Source of the DNA: Aquirufa ecclesiirivi | GTDB lineage: Bacteria; Bacteroidota; Bacteroidia; Cytophagales; Spirosomataceae | Length of the DNA: 64,000 nt | Direction of reading: 5' to 3' | NCBI RefSeq assembly: GCF_011250515.1 | Contig: NZ_JAANOP010000006.1 | Coordinates: forward strand, 62,001 to 126,000 | In this document: positions 24,884 to 33,530 of the stretch, in pieces | Position numbering within the stretch: position 1 is the first letter of the stretch | Layout of the letters: every line of letters begins with the position of its first letter | Position numbers and translations under genes: made by a program | The notes under the pieces: model-generated | Databases searched by the model: none | What the model was told of the DNA's origin: nothing | Seen by the model: the letters and a program-made list of their open reading frames with translations, nothing else

Positions 24884-26863
24884 TTAGTTTTTAGCAATAG
24901 GTTTAGTTTTACCTAAACTATAGCTGAGTGGAACACTGCTTCCTTTAGGAGATACTCGGATGTAGCCCGACATTTCTTGGTGCAAAGCACTACAGAAGTC
25001 AGTACAGTACATAGGGAAGATGCCTACCTTATCAGGCTCCCATTTCATGGTTTGGGTTTCACCTGGCATAATTAACAATTCAGCATTGGTGGCACCTTTG
25101 ATGGCAAATCCATGAGGAACATCCCAATCTTGCTCTAGGTTAGTCACGTGGAAATACACCACATCACCCATTTTAATGCCTTCTATGTTGTCCGGAGCAA
25201 AGTGAGAACGAATGGACGTCATGTACACATGAACGACATTTCCTTCCCTGACTACTTTGGCTTGGCCTTCACCTTTGGTTACATACTTGTTCTCATTCTC
25301 ATTAATCTTGTAGAACTTAATGGAACGGTCTCTCACTAAATCTGCTGAAATAGCTTGGGCATAGTGAGGTTCTCCAATGGTAGGAAAATCCAGAATCATT
25401 TCCATTTTATCACCACTGATGTCGTATAGTTGCGCACTTTGAGTCAACTCAGGGCCAGTAGGCAAGTAGCGATCTTTAGTGATTTTATTATAGGCGATTA
25501 GGTATTTTGCGTTTGGTTTCTTGCTGTCTCCTCCTGGGATACATAAGTGACCTACAGAATAGTAAGTTGGCGCACGATCAAGTACTTTCAAATCCTTGAT
25601 GTTCCACTTAACCACTTCACTAGAAACGAAGAAGGTGGTATAGGCATTCCCTTTTCCATCAAATTCAGTGTGCAAAGGTCCTAGACCTGGTTTTTTCACT
25701 TCGCCATACAATGCGGCTTCATATTTAATCACTGGTATACCTTCAAAGCTGCCGTCGAACTGTTTTCCTTCAATGGCTTTCAACATTTTGTCAAAGCTAA
25801 ATACAGGAATCAAAGCCGCTAATTTTCCAGAACCTACAATGTACTCACCAGTTGGGTCTACGTCACAGCCGTGAGGAGATTTAGGGCAAGGGATGAAATA
25901 GCAGATGTCTTTCAACGCTTTAGCATCCAATACTAGGACCTCTTTTTTCATTTCAGAAGTAGCTGTATGCGTTTTTTCGTTGTACTTATTGTGCGCATAT
26001 TTGGCAGGAATACGTTTCGCTTTTCCAGCTTTGATATATTCTTCTGCTTTTTTCCAATTGACAGCCATGATAAAGTCCTTATCACGTTGTGAAGCATTAA
26101 CTTCTAACAAAGTATTGGCTTGTTCTGTATTGTAGCAACTGAAGAAAAACCAACCATTGGATTTGCCTTTTCCTGCATGGCTCAAGTCAAAGTTGACCCC
26201 TGGGCATTCAATTTGGAAGGCCAAATCCATTTCACCACTTTCTTTTTTCACCGAGATGAAACTGATATATCCTTTGAAGTTTTCTTTGTAGGTGTCAATC
26301 GGGATATCGCCATTGGCATTATCTGGTGGTACAGAGAAACGTGTACCTGCCACCACATATTCGGTATTTTCTGTGATGAAAGGAGAGGAGTGATTCCCTG
26401 CGCTATTCGGTAATTCAATGATTTCAGCTGTTTTAAAACTAGCTAGATCAATACGTGCCACACGTGGGGTGTTATTGGCATTACCGAAAATCCACCGACC
26501 GTCAACTTCTCCATTGGTTTGAGAAAGCTCGGTATGGTGAAGGTCATCCCAAGGCACAAAACCATGGGAGGTGTTCAGCATAGGTTTTGTTTCTTCACTG
26601 TAGCCATAACCTTTTTCTGGATCAACAGAAAAAACGGGTATTACGCGAAATAAACGGCCACTGGGCAGTCCATAGACACTCATTTGTCCGGAGAAACCAC
26701 CGGAAACTAGGTTGTAAAATTCATCATATTTACCTGGGGCAACATAGGCTTTTTCCGCAGAACCAGAGGAAGAAGCATTTCCTGCGTTTTTAGGTTTACA
26801 AGATTGGAATACCAATCCAGTAATCAGCAAGAGCGCTAGGATTTTGGTTAAATTAGTCTTCAT
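24884..26863 (-). CDS. nosZ: Nitrous oxide reductase, clade II type
   Basis: 659 residues. The N-terminus is a Sec lipoprotein signal (LVFQSCKPK) and not a twin-arginine signal, the mark of clade II (atypical) NosZ. The N-terminal seven-bladed propeller carries CuZ ligands, for example DDLHHTELS near residue 106 and PKSPHGCDVDPTG; the C-terminal cupredoxin domain has the CuA site MYCTDFCSALHQEM. The enzyme reduces N2O to N2 as the last step of denitrification and can act as an N2O sink in non-denitrifiers. It follows a cytochrome c gene by 23 bases, probably its electron donor. Confidence 0.96.
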   Translation of the reverse strand: MKTNLTKILALLLITGLVFQSCKPKNAGNASSSGSAEKAYVAPGKYDEFYNLVSGGFSGQMSVYGLPSGRLFRVIPVFSVDPEKGYGYSEETKPMLNTSHGFVPWDDLHHTELSQTNGEVDGRWIFGNANNTPRVARIDLASFKTAEIIELPNSAGNHSSPFITENTEYVVAGTRFSVPPDNANGDIPIDTYKENFKGYISFISVKKESGEMDLAFQIECPGVNFDLSHAGKGKSNGWFFFSCYNTEQANTLLEVNASQRDKDFIMAVNWKKAEEYIKAGKAKRIPAKYAHNKYNEKTHTATSEMKKEVLVLDAKALKDICYFIPCPKSPHGCDVDPTGEYIVGSGKLAALIPVFSFDKMLKAIEGKQFDGSFEGIPVIKYEAALYGEVKKPGLGPLHTEFDGKGNAYTTFFVSSEVVKWNIKDLKVLDRAPTYYSVGHLCIPGGDSKKPNAKYLIAYNKITKDRYLPTGPELTQSAQLYDISGDKMEMILDFPTIGEPHYAQAISADLVRDRSIKFYKINENENKYVTKGEGQAKVVREGNVVHVYMTSIRSHFAPDNIEGIKMGDVVYFHVTNLEQDWDVPHGFAIKGATNAELLIMPGETQTMKWEPDKVGIFPMYCTDFCSALHQEMSGYIRVSPKGSSVPLSYSLGKTKPIAKN

Positions 26864-26886
26864 GTGCTTAATTATTTGGTTGAAAT

Positions 26887-27366
26887 TTATTTGACGCCGT
26901 CATTTTGACGCATGTACTCATACAGGGATTTGGCTTCATCATCACTTAAGTTTTGATTGGGCATTCTTACTAGGCATATTTCAAGCTGGGCTTGAGCCAC
27001 TGGATCTTTGTTGATCATTTCATCGGTATTCGTCATGAAATTCAAGATCCATGCAGGTGTATGTCGACTAGTCACGCCTTTCCAACCGGGACCAACTAAT
27101 TTTTCATCGGTTAATTTGTGACAACTGCCACATTTTACGTCGGATGTCGCTTTTCCTTTTTCAGCTAAAGCTTTGTCGAGGGTTGGACTGATGACCACAT
27201 CGGTGAATTTTCCTGTTCCACGTTTAGGATCATAATCTGGGTTTCCTCCTGCGCTTTCAGAGGAGGCAGCTTGGGCACTTGAATCCGCGGAAGCATTGGA
27301 TCCATCATTACTTCCACAGGATGTTAGCCAAAGGCTCAGGGCAAGCATCATTGTTACTGTTTTCAT
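26887..27366 (-). CDS. Cytochrome c lipoprotein (electron donor to NosZ)
   Basis: About 159 residues from the ATG at 27366 (MKTVTMMLALSLWLTSCGS), a lipoprotein signal; the longer frame to 27540 has no supporting feature. After a Ser/Ala-rich linker there is a single class I haem c domain with CGSCHKL and a likely distal Met in RMPNQNLSDDEAKSLYEYM. It is directly upstream of nosZ on the same transcript and is the likely periplasmic electron carrier to the CuA site. Confidence 0.9.
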   Translation of the reverse strand: MKTVTMMLALSLWLTSCGSNDGSNASADSSAQAASSESAGGNPDYDPKRGTGKFTDVVISPTLDKALAEKGKATSDVKCGSCHKLTDEKLVGPGWKGVTSRHTPAWILNFMTNTDEMINKDPVAQAQLEICLVRMPNQNLSDDEAKSLYEYMRQNDGVK

Positions 27367-27607
27367 TGTATGATTTTTTTGTTGGGACAATGTTATAGCC
27401 CAGATATTTTGAACTTTATGCGTGCAGTCATAAAGCAAGCTTTCTCGCCTATACGTATATATAATAGGTGCGATAAATTCCTGAAAATCAACGTATTGTG
27501 CTGATTTTAAGCCTATTTGGCCAAATGTGATTTTAATCATAAATTGGCATGATTTCGCTCATATTTGAACTCGACAGAATGCACTTGTTTCGCTTAAATT
27601 TTTAATC

Positions 27608-28207
27608 ATGATCGACGAAAAATTATTGGTTTCTTGGGGAGGTACATACCGTACTTTAGAAAAAAATGAGGTCCTATTTTCCGAGGGAACAGAGTGCCTG
27701 TTTTATTACCAAGTAGTAGACGGTCAATTGAAATGGGTGAATATATCGGTGGATGGAAAAGAGTATTTACAACGATTGATTAATCCGGGTGAAAGCTTGG
27801 GTGAGATGCCCTTGTTTGATGATGGGCCATTTGCTGCCTCGTCTTTTGCTTTGGTCAAGTCAACCGTCATTAGGTTGCCCAAGGCGGCTTTTCACGACTT
27901 ATTGCGAAATCATCCAGACATCCATTTTGAAATTTCTCGGCGTTTATCCCAGCACCTACGATTCAAGTTTTTTATGTTAAAAGAGGTGACCAGTAATGAG
28001 CCAGAAAAATTAGTCGTAGCTGTCTTGAATTATTTGAAAAACTCGAATCAATATGTTTCCTTGGATGATCATTTAGTGCATTTGACTCGTCAGCAAATTG
28101 CTGATTTAACGGGTTTGAGGGTAGAAACGGTCATTCGAGTTATCCGAAATTTACATTTGGAAGGCAAATTGAAAATTGAAAATCGAAAAGTTTTTTTGTT
28201 TGAATAA
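27608..28207 (+). CDS. Crp/Fnr-family transcription regulator
   Basis: 199 residues with a cyclic-nucleotide-binding-like N-terminal barrel (NPGESLGEMPLFDD) and a C-terminal winged helix with HLTRQQIADLTGLRVETVIRVIRNL. There is no N-terminal Cys cluster, so it is not an iron-sulfur FNR; a haem- or NO-sensing type or a ligand-free type is possible. It is divergent from cytochrome c-nosZ across a 241-base gap and is the likely regulator of the nos genes. Confidence 0.88.
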   Translation: MIDEKLLVSWGGTYRTLEKNEVLFSEGTECLFYYQVVDGQLKWVNISVDGKEYLQRLINPGESLGEMPLFDDGPFAASSFALVKSTVIRLPKAAFHDLLRNHPDIHFEISRRLSQHLRFKFFMLKEVTSNEPEKLVVAVLNYLKNSNQYVSLDDHLVHLTRQQIADLTGLRVETVIRVIRNLHLEGKLKIENRKVFLFE

Positions 28208-28216
28208 GGGAAAAGT

Positions 28217-29443
28217 ATGAAAGGGAAGGGAGCCAATTTTTGGGTACAAATAGCTTTATTTAATCTAGTGGTAGTAGCCATATTGGGTGTGATGCTTCGT
28301 TATAAAATTGCATTTTCATTTCCTCTCATTCATCAGAAACATCTCTTACATGGTCACTCACATTTTGCTTTTTCTGCCTGGGTGGGTCAAATGATCATGA
28401 CTTTGCTTGCCTTTATTTTAAGAGAAAGAAATTCGAGTAAAGAACCTTTTGAATTTAGAACTTTACTTGCTGGGAACACCTTGCTGGCATTTTTCATGCT
28501 TTTTGCCTTTGTTTATCAAGGTTATGGCCCAATTTCCATCTTTTTTTCCACGGTAAGCACAGCCGTCAACTTCTTTTTTTGCTTTCGGGTATGGGCCTTT
28601 TTACGTAAGACTAAAGTAGTTTCTACCGGTGATTATTACATCCAAGCAAGTATCATTTTTAATGTTTTATCGTCCATAGGTACCATGTATTTGGCCTACC
28701 TAATGTCCAATAAAATCAATCATCCTGAGAAATACCTAGCCTCTGTTTATTACTATTTGCACTTTCAATACAATGGCTATTTTATCTTTTCTTGTCTAGG
28801 GCTTTTTGCCTATTTTTTAGATCATTTGGGTATTAGCTTGACCCATTCCAGACGCGTTTTTTGGTTATTAGCAGGAAGCTTAGCTCCAGCATATTTACTT
28901 TCCATCATGTGGGTTAAATTGCCCTTGTTTTGGTATGTGATTTTAGTTTTAGCGGCCATCATACAGTTTGGAGCTTGGTTTTATTGGTTATATCAAGTGA
29001 AAAAGAAGCAATCTGAAATATACCTTGGTGTCCCTGTGATGGTTCGCTTCTTATGGATTTTGGTAGCCTTGGCAACCAGCTTAAAATTTGGTCTGCAATT
29101 ACTCTCTATCATTCCTAGTCTGAGCGAGTATGCCTTTGGTTTTAGACCTGTGGTGATTGCCTATTTACATTTAGTCCTTTTGGGCGTAGTGAGTTTGTTT
29201 CTAATGGGCTTTGCCATCTGGAAGGGATATATTCAATTGAATAGCATGTTAAATTGGGCTTTTGGATTATTTGTAGGTGGTATATTTTTCAATGAATGTA
29301 TATTGATGTTGCAAGGAATGAGTTTTTTAAATTTAGTTCAAATTCCGTTTAGTAATGAAATCTTGTTTGGAGTGGCTGTATTGATGTTTTTAGGAGCTCT
29401 TGGGATTTTTGTAAGTCAAAAACTCAAACAAAATTTAATTTAG
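28217..29443 (+). CDS. Oxidase-subunit-I-like polytopic membrane protein
   Basis: 408 residues, about 11-12 hydrophobic helices. The segment LLHGHSHFAFSAWVGQM near residues 38-55 and further His in helices (YYYLHFQYNGYFIFSC, YLHLVLLGVVSLF) resemble haem-copper oxidase subunit I/NnrS-like proteins that bind haem with helical His. I do not recognise a defined family. It follows the Crp/Fnr gene by nine bases and is probably co-transcribed, which suggests a role in NO/N2O respiration or electron supply. Confidence 0.6.
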   Translation: MKGKGANFWVQIALFNLVVVAILGVMLRYKIAFSFPLIHQKHLLHGHSHFAFSAWVGQMIMTLLAFILRERNSSKEPFEFRTLLAGNTLLAFFMLFAFVYQGYGPISIFFSTVSTAVNFFFCFRVWAFLRKTKVVSTGDYYIQASIIFNVLSSIGTMYLAYLMSNKINHPEKYLASVYYYLHFQYNGYFIFSCLGLFAYFLDHLGISLTHSRRVFWLLAGSLAPAYLLSIMWVKLPLFWYVILVLAAIIQFGAWFYWLYQVKKKQSEIYLGVPVMVRFLWILVALATSLKFGLQLLSIIPSLSEYAFGFRPVVIAYLHLVLLGVVSLFLMGFAIWKGYIQLNSMLNWAFGLFVGGIFFNECILMLQGMSFLNLVQIPFSNEILFGVAVLMFLGALGIFVSQKLKQNLI

Positions 29444-29451
29444 ATTGGACT

Positions 29452-29467
29452 ATGATTATATAATCAT
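29452..29467. promoter_or_regulatory. Perfect 16-bp palindrome, candidate operator
   Basis: ATGATTATATAATCAT is fully symmetric and lies 25 bases ahead of the ATG of the small Cys protein that starts the copper-uptake-like operon. It resembles Crp/Fnr-type half sites (TGAT...ATCA) but with two extra central bases, so binding by the regulator at 27608 is a guess. Confidence 0.45.
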
Positions 29468-29491
29468 AATAGTATAATTTTACGAATCACC

Positions 29492-29869
29492 ATGAAACGA
29501 ATCATTGCCATCCTTTTACTGATTGCCATTCAATTGCCTCTGATGAGTCAATGGGCATCGGTGGCATACTATCAGGTGAACAGGAATTACATTGCTAAAA
29601 ATCTGTGTGAAAATCGGGATAAACCGAAGTTGAATTGTAATGGTCAATGTTATTTGGCCAAAAAATTAAAGGCCGCCGAAGACAAAGAGCAAAAAACGAA
29701 TTCAGAGCGTTTAGAAAAAATGCCTCAAATTCAATTGGCGTGTCAAACAAATACTCGTTTAGCTTTTTCATTCTCATTTTCTGATTTTTCAGAGGATCAT
29801 TTTCCTGCTGCCTCCATGGCAGCACAATCCACCCTTCTTTTGCCTTTTCATCCTCCACGGTGGAGCTAA
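29492..29869 (+). CDS. Small exported Cys-motif protein
   Basis: 125 residues with an N-terminal signal (MKRIIAILLLIAIQLPLMS) and a compact motif CENRDKPKLNCNGQCYLAKK, giving three Cys in a C-x9-C-x3-C arrangement. The C-terminal half is low in features and ends in PFHPPRWS. Proteins of this look are common in Bacteroidota just ahead of TonB receptor genes and may bind copper, but I know no proven function. It precedes the TonB receptor by 63 bases. Confidence 0.6.
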   Translation: MKRIIAILLLIAIQLPLMSQWASVAYYQVNRNYIAKNLCENRDKPKLNCNGQCYLAKKLKAAEDKEQKTNSERLEKMPQIQLACQTNTRLAFSFSFSDFSEDHFPAASMAAQSTLLLPFHPPRWS

Positions 29870-29932
29870 TTTCTTGGTTCTAGGGCTTGATTTAATACAT
29901 CAGGCTTATTTTCTCATGTAAATTAGTTTAAA

Positions 29933-32305
29933 ATGAAAGCTTTATTTTTAGCGTTCTTTTGCTTGCTGGTATTGGCAAGTAATGCGCAACAACATACTTT
30001 TAAAATTCTGAACACCATTACTCAAGAGCCCATTATAGGTGCCTCATTAAGTCATTCCAATAAAATCATCGCCTTAACTAATGAACGAGGCGAGTTTATA
30101 CTGAGTTCGATACAGGCTACTGATGATTATCAAATTTCTTCTTTAGGCTTTCAATCCTTGAAAATGAAGGGTTCTGACCTAAAATCCGTTATCCATCTTG
30201 AAGAAGCATCGTTGGATTTGGCTACCGTGGTGGTAACAGCTTCCCGACAAGCCGCAGTTCGAACAGAGACTCCCGTGGCCATTCATAAAATTAGCGCTTC
30301 TTTGATGCAAGATACCAAAGCCATTCAGCTGACGGAAATCATCAATAAAGTGCCAGGAGTGGTGATGTTGAACTACAATAATGAACAACATGCCATGGGA
30401 ATTCGCCAGCCTTTTGGGACTTCCCCCTATTTTTTATACATGGAAGATGGCCTTCCTTTGCGGCCATTGGGCGTATTTAACCACAATGCCCTCATTGAAG
30501 CCAATTTACAAGGCCTAAATTCAGTAGAAGTAATCAAAGGGCCAGCCTCCTCCTTGTATGGACCAGAAGCTGTGGGTGGAGCCATTAATTTGATTAGTAA
30601 AATGGCACCTGGGATTCCCACGGTTTCCATAGGTTTTCAAGCCGATGAGTGGGGATATCTGAGAACTCAATTTACAGCAGGAGGTCAATTCAGTAAAAAA
30701 TGGTCATTGATGACGGGAGGGTATATAGCCCGACAAAAAAACGCTTGGGCTTCGAATACCGATTTTGATAAATCGTCCATCAATTTCCGTGTGGATTATC
30801 AACTTTCTCCCCATACTAAATTATGGTCTTCATTTGCCTATAACGACTATTTTTCACAAACGGGAGGTAATATTGATAGTGTGGGTTATTATTCAAGAAC
30901 TTATAAAAGTCCAGCCAATTTTACCTACCGTAGTTCATTTTCATCTCGCTCAAGAATTACGCTGGAGCATAAAGGACCCAATAATTCCTTCTCTAGTTTG
31001 ACTGCTTTTTATCGGGATAATTCACTCGGACAAAATCCTGCCTATAGCATTGCATGGACAGCCCCATCAACAACGGCTTCTGGTCAAATCAACTCGAATA
31101 GTTTTACCAGTCTAGGCATCATGGGGCAACATAGTCGACAGTTCTCTTGGCTTGATTCTAAAATCATTGTTGGTTTTTTACTCGATCGGTCACCTAATAC
31201 CTATTGGGCCTATAAAATTAATTTGACTGCGACCCTTCGTCCTGATAAAAAATCAGTTGAGAAATATGACATCGCACAAGTGTTACCCAATGTATTTTTA
31301 TCTAATTACCAGGCGATCATTTGGAATAAAGCTCTCTATGCTCAATGGGACATTCATCCCTTGGAACGCTTACGGATTTCTTTAGGAGGGAGATTTGACA
31401 ATATGTCTTTTGATTATAGTAATTATATGGATCAAAGTATAGGAAATAAGTCCTATGCCCAGTTTTCACCCAAAATTGGTATGACTTATGAGGCGAACCA
31501 ACATGTGGGTTTTTATGCCAATTATTCCAAAGGTTTTTCTCCCCCAGCCTTATCCGCTGTATTTAGAGCTCGCCCTGCTGCTCAAGCCATTGCAACCGGA
31601 GAAAAGTTTTATTTGAGCATTGATCCAGCTGTTTTTAATAATTACGAAGTTGGAGGCTGGGCTTCTTTATTCCAATCTAAACTGTTCTTGGATTATTCCA
31701 TTTATCGTTTGAATGGTCAAAATGAATTGTTGGGTATTCGTCAACCTGATAATTCCACCGATTATCAAAGTGCAGGCAAAACCTTGCATGAAGGTATCGA
31801 ATATGCCATTTCCTACCGACCAGATAATCAATGGAATTTCCGATTAGGAGCTACTAATGCCCGACACATGTTTGTGGATTTTGTTTTAAGTCAAAAAGCG
31901 TCTGATGTCTTAAAAAATGTCAATAATAAAGAAATGCCTCAAGCTCCACATTTTATTGCCAATGCAGAAATCACCTACAAACCGAATTGGATAAAAGGAG
32001 CTCGAGTGGCTTTAGAATGGCAAAGAATTAGTTCATGGTATCAAAATCAAGTAAATACTGTGTCTTATGCCGATCCAGGTTTTGGTGGACTCCCAGGTGT
32101 TTCTGTATTGAATTTACGCTTTGGTTATCAGTGGAAAGCCTACCAGATTTTCATGAATGTGATGAATTTGAGTAATGAATTATATGCCAATTCCGCTAGT
32201 CGAGGTAATAATGCGAATGATAAAAGCACCTATACTCCTGCTGCACCCAGAACCATTAATTTAGGATTGCAAGTAGATGTATTTCAACTATTTAAGTCGA
32301 AATGA
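29933..32305 (+). CDS. TonB-dependent receptor (possible copper receptor)
   Basis: 790 residues. Signal peptide (VLASNAQQ), a carboxypeptidase-regulatory-like domain (about 20-100), a plug domain with VNLISKMAP-type ending and EVIKGPASSLYGPEAVGGA, then a 22-strand barrel ending in Phe-rich LGLQVDVFQLFKSK. Its place after the nos genes and between two Cys-motif proteins suggests import of a copper complex, analogous to the NosA/OprC role in Pseudomonas. The substrate is inferred from context only. Confidence 0.88.
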   Translation: MKALFLAFFCLLVLASNAQQHTFKILNTITQEPIIGASLSHSNKIIALTNERGEFILSSIQATDDYQISSLGFQSLKMKGSDLKSVIHLEEASLDLATVVVTASRQAAVRTETPVAIHKISASLMQDTKAIQLTEIINKVPGVVMLNYNNEQHAMGIRQPFGTSPYFLYMEDGLPLRPLGVFNHNALIEANLQGLNSVEVIKGPASSLYGPEAVGGAINLISKMAPGIPTVSIGFQADEWGYLRTQFTAGGQFSKKWSLMTGGYIARQKNAWASNTDFDKSSINFRVDYQLSPHTKLWSSFAYNDYFSQTGGNIDSVGYYSRTYKSPANFTYRSSFSSRSRITLEHKGPNNSFSSLTAFYRDNSLGQNPAYSIAWTAPSTTASGQINSNSFTSLGIMGQHSRQFSWLDSKIIVGFLLDRSPNTYWAYKINLTATLRPDKKSVEKYDIAQVLPNVFLSNYQAIIWNKALYAQWDIHPLERLRISLGGRFDNMSFDYSNYMDQSIGNKSYAQFSPKIGMTYEANQHVGFYANYSKGFSPPALSAVFRARPAAQAIATGEKFYLSIDPAVFNNYEVGGWASLFQSKLFLDYSIYRLNGQNELLGIRQPDNSTDYQSAGKTLHEGIEYAISYRPDNQWNFRLGATNARHMFVDFVLSQKASDVLKNVNNKEMPQAPHFIANAEITYKPNWIKGARVALEWQRISSWYQNQVNTVSYADPGFGGLPGVSVLNLRFGYQWKAYQIFMNVMNLSNELYANSASRGNNANDKSTYTPAAPRTINLGLQVDVFQLFKSK

Positions 32306-33462
32306 TAATGAAATTTTCTTTGATATTATCCCTAGTTTTGATGTCCTACTTAGGTCTAGGCCAAGTCATCTCTGATTCAAAGCGCATCGCCATGGATCCA
32401 TCTTTTACAAGAAAATCAGATGGAAGTGTAGTGCTTTCTTGGGTTGAAAAACAAGGTGATACGACCTTGTTTTTTCGAAAAGTGTGGAATGAAACACTTC
32501 AAGTTTGGTCCAACAATGAAGCTATTCCCATCCACCCAAGGGCCTCTACGCATGCAGAGGGTATGCCCAAGCTGGCTTATAAAGCTGATGGTACCTGTAT
32601 TTTGCTGTTTGAAGTAAATAAGCCCAGTGAGAAATCTCGCTTTAGTGGAGATTTGTACATTAGCATGGAAGCGAAGGGTATTTGGACTAAAGCTCAGACC
32701 ATTCATCGAGACAGCACAGCAGGTTTGAGTCATTCTTTTGGAAAAATATTTCCATTAGCTAATGGCCAAGTGGGAGCACTTTGGTTGGATATTAAACTCG
32801 GTCCCAAAGGTAGAACTTTGGTGTATGCTGAGACTTCAGAAGCTAAGGGATTTGGTGATATGCGGGTTTTGGACAAACAAACCTGTGAATGTTGTCGGAT
32901 AGATGCTTTGGCAGATCAGCAAGGCAATGTCGACCTTATTTATCGTGATTTGAATGATCAAGGAGAACGGGATATGGCCTACATTCATTCCAGTGATTTT
33001 GGTAAAACATTTACTCAGCCAGTTACTTGGATGGCGGATCATTGGCAAGTGAATGCTTGTCCACATGCTGGCCCCAGTTTGGTCAGAGGGCCGCATGGTC
33101 TGGAAGCTACTTGGTATACGGGAGCTAGTAGTGGTTCAGGCATTAAATGGGCATATCAAGGTAAAAAAGAATTGATTTTACATTTGAAAGGAGATAAATA
33201 CCGACAAGCCCAATTAGCCACGAATCCGAAAGGAGATGTAGCCTTGGTCTATGCACAAATCAAACAAGAAGGTGAGCGTTATTTTAAGCAGATTGGTATG
33301 TATGTTAAGGATAAACAAGGGAAAATGCGCCATCTGATGGTATCAAATACGGACTCTGATTGTTCATATCCCGTCATTCAATGGACAGGTAAGTCATGGC
33401 TATTGGCCTATGAATCTTGGAAAGGAGAGGAGAGGGTGATTCAATTGAAAGAAGTAAACTAG
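32302..33462 (+). CDS. Sialidase-fold (BNR-like) exported protein with CxCC motif
   Basis: 386 residues with a signal peptide (LILSLVLMSYLGLGQ) and repeated Asp-box-like turns (SSDFGKTF, SDSKRIAMDPSF) forming a six-bladed propeller like exo-alpha-sialidases. It carries an unusual CECCRID motif near residue 195 and a further Cys-Pro-His (NACPHAGPSL), which sialidases lack; these could bind a metal. Its ATG overlaps the stop of the TonB receptor, so the two are coupled. I would not call it a sialidase; a metal or cofactor role beside the receptor is more likely. Confidence 0.65.
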   Translation: MIMKFSLILSLVLMSYLGLGQVISDSKRIAMDPSFTRKSDGSVVLSWVEKQGDTTLFFRKVWNETLQVWSNNEAIPIHPRASTHAEGMPKLAYKADGTCILLFEVNKPSEKSRFSGDLYISMEAKGIWTKAQTIHRDSTAGLSHSFGKIFPLANGQVGALWLDIKLGPKGRTLVYAETSEAKGFGDMRVLDKQTCECCRIDALADQQGNVDLIYRDLNDQGERDMAYIHSSDFGKTFTQPVTWMADHWQVNACPHAGPSLVRGPHGLEATWYTGASSGSGIKWAYQGKKELILHLKGDKYRQAQLATNPKGDVALVYAQIKQEGERYFKQIGMYVKDKQGKMRHLMVSNTDSDCSYPVIQWTGKSWLLAYESWKGEERVIQLKEVN

Positions 33463-33478
33463 TGAATTATTTCCAATG

Positions 33479-33511
33479 AAAGCCCCAGCAACTAGCATTT
33501 GCTGGGGCTTT
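33479..33511. terminator. Bidirectional terminator
   Basis: AAGCCCCAGCA and TGCTGGGGCTT form an 11-bp perfect stem with a ~9-base loop, followed by TTGTTT on the plus strand. It lies between the convergent sialidase-fold gene and the TonB receptor gene at 33531. Confidence 0.85.
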
Positions 33512-33530
33512 TGTTTACTAGTCTTGAAAA

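Noticed and set aside
32302-33462. A true sialidase acting on glycans.
   Set aside because: Asp-box-like turns are present but the typical catalytic Arg triad and FRIP motif were not seen, and the context is copper/N2O respiration.
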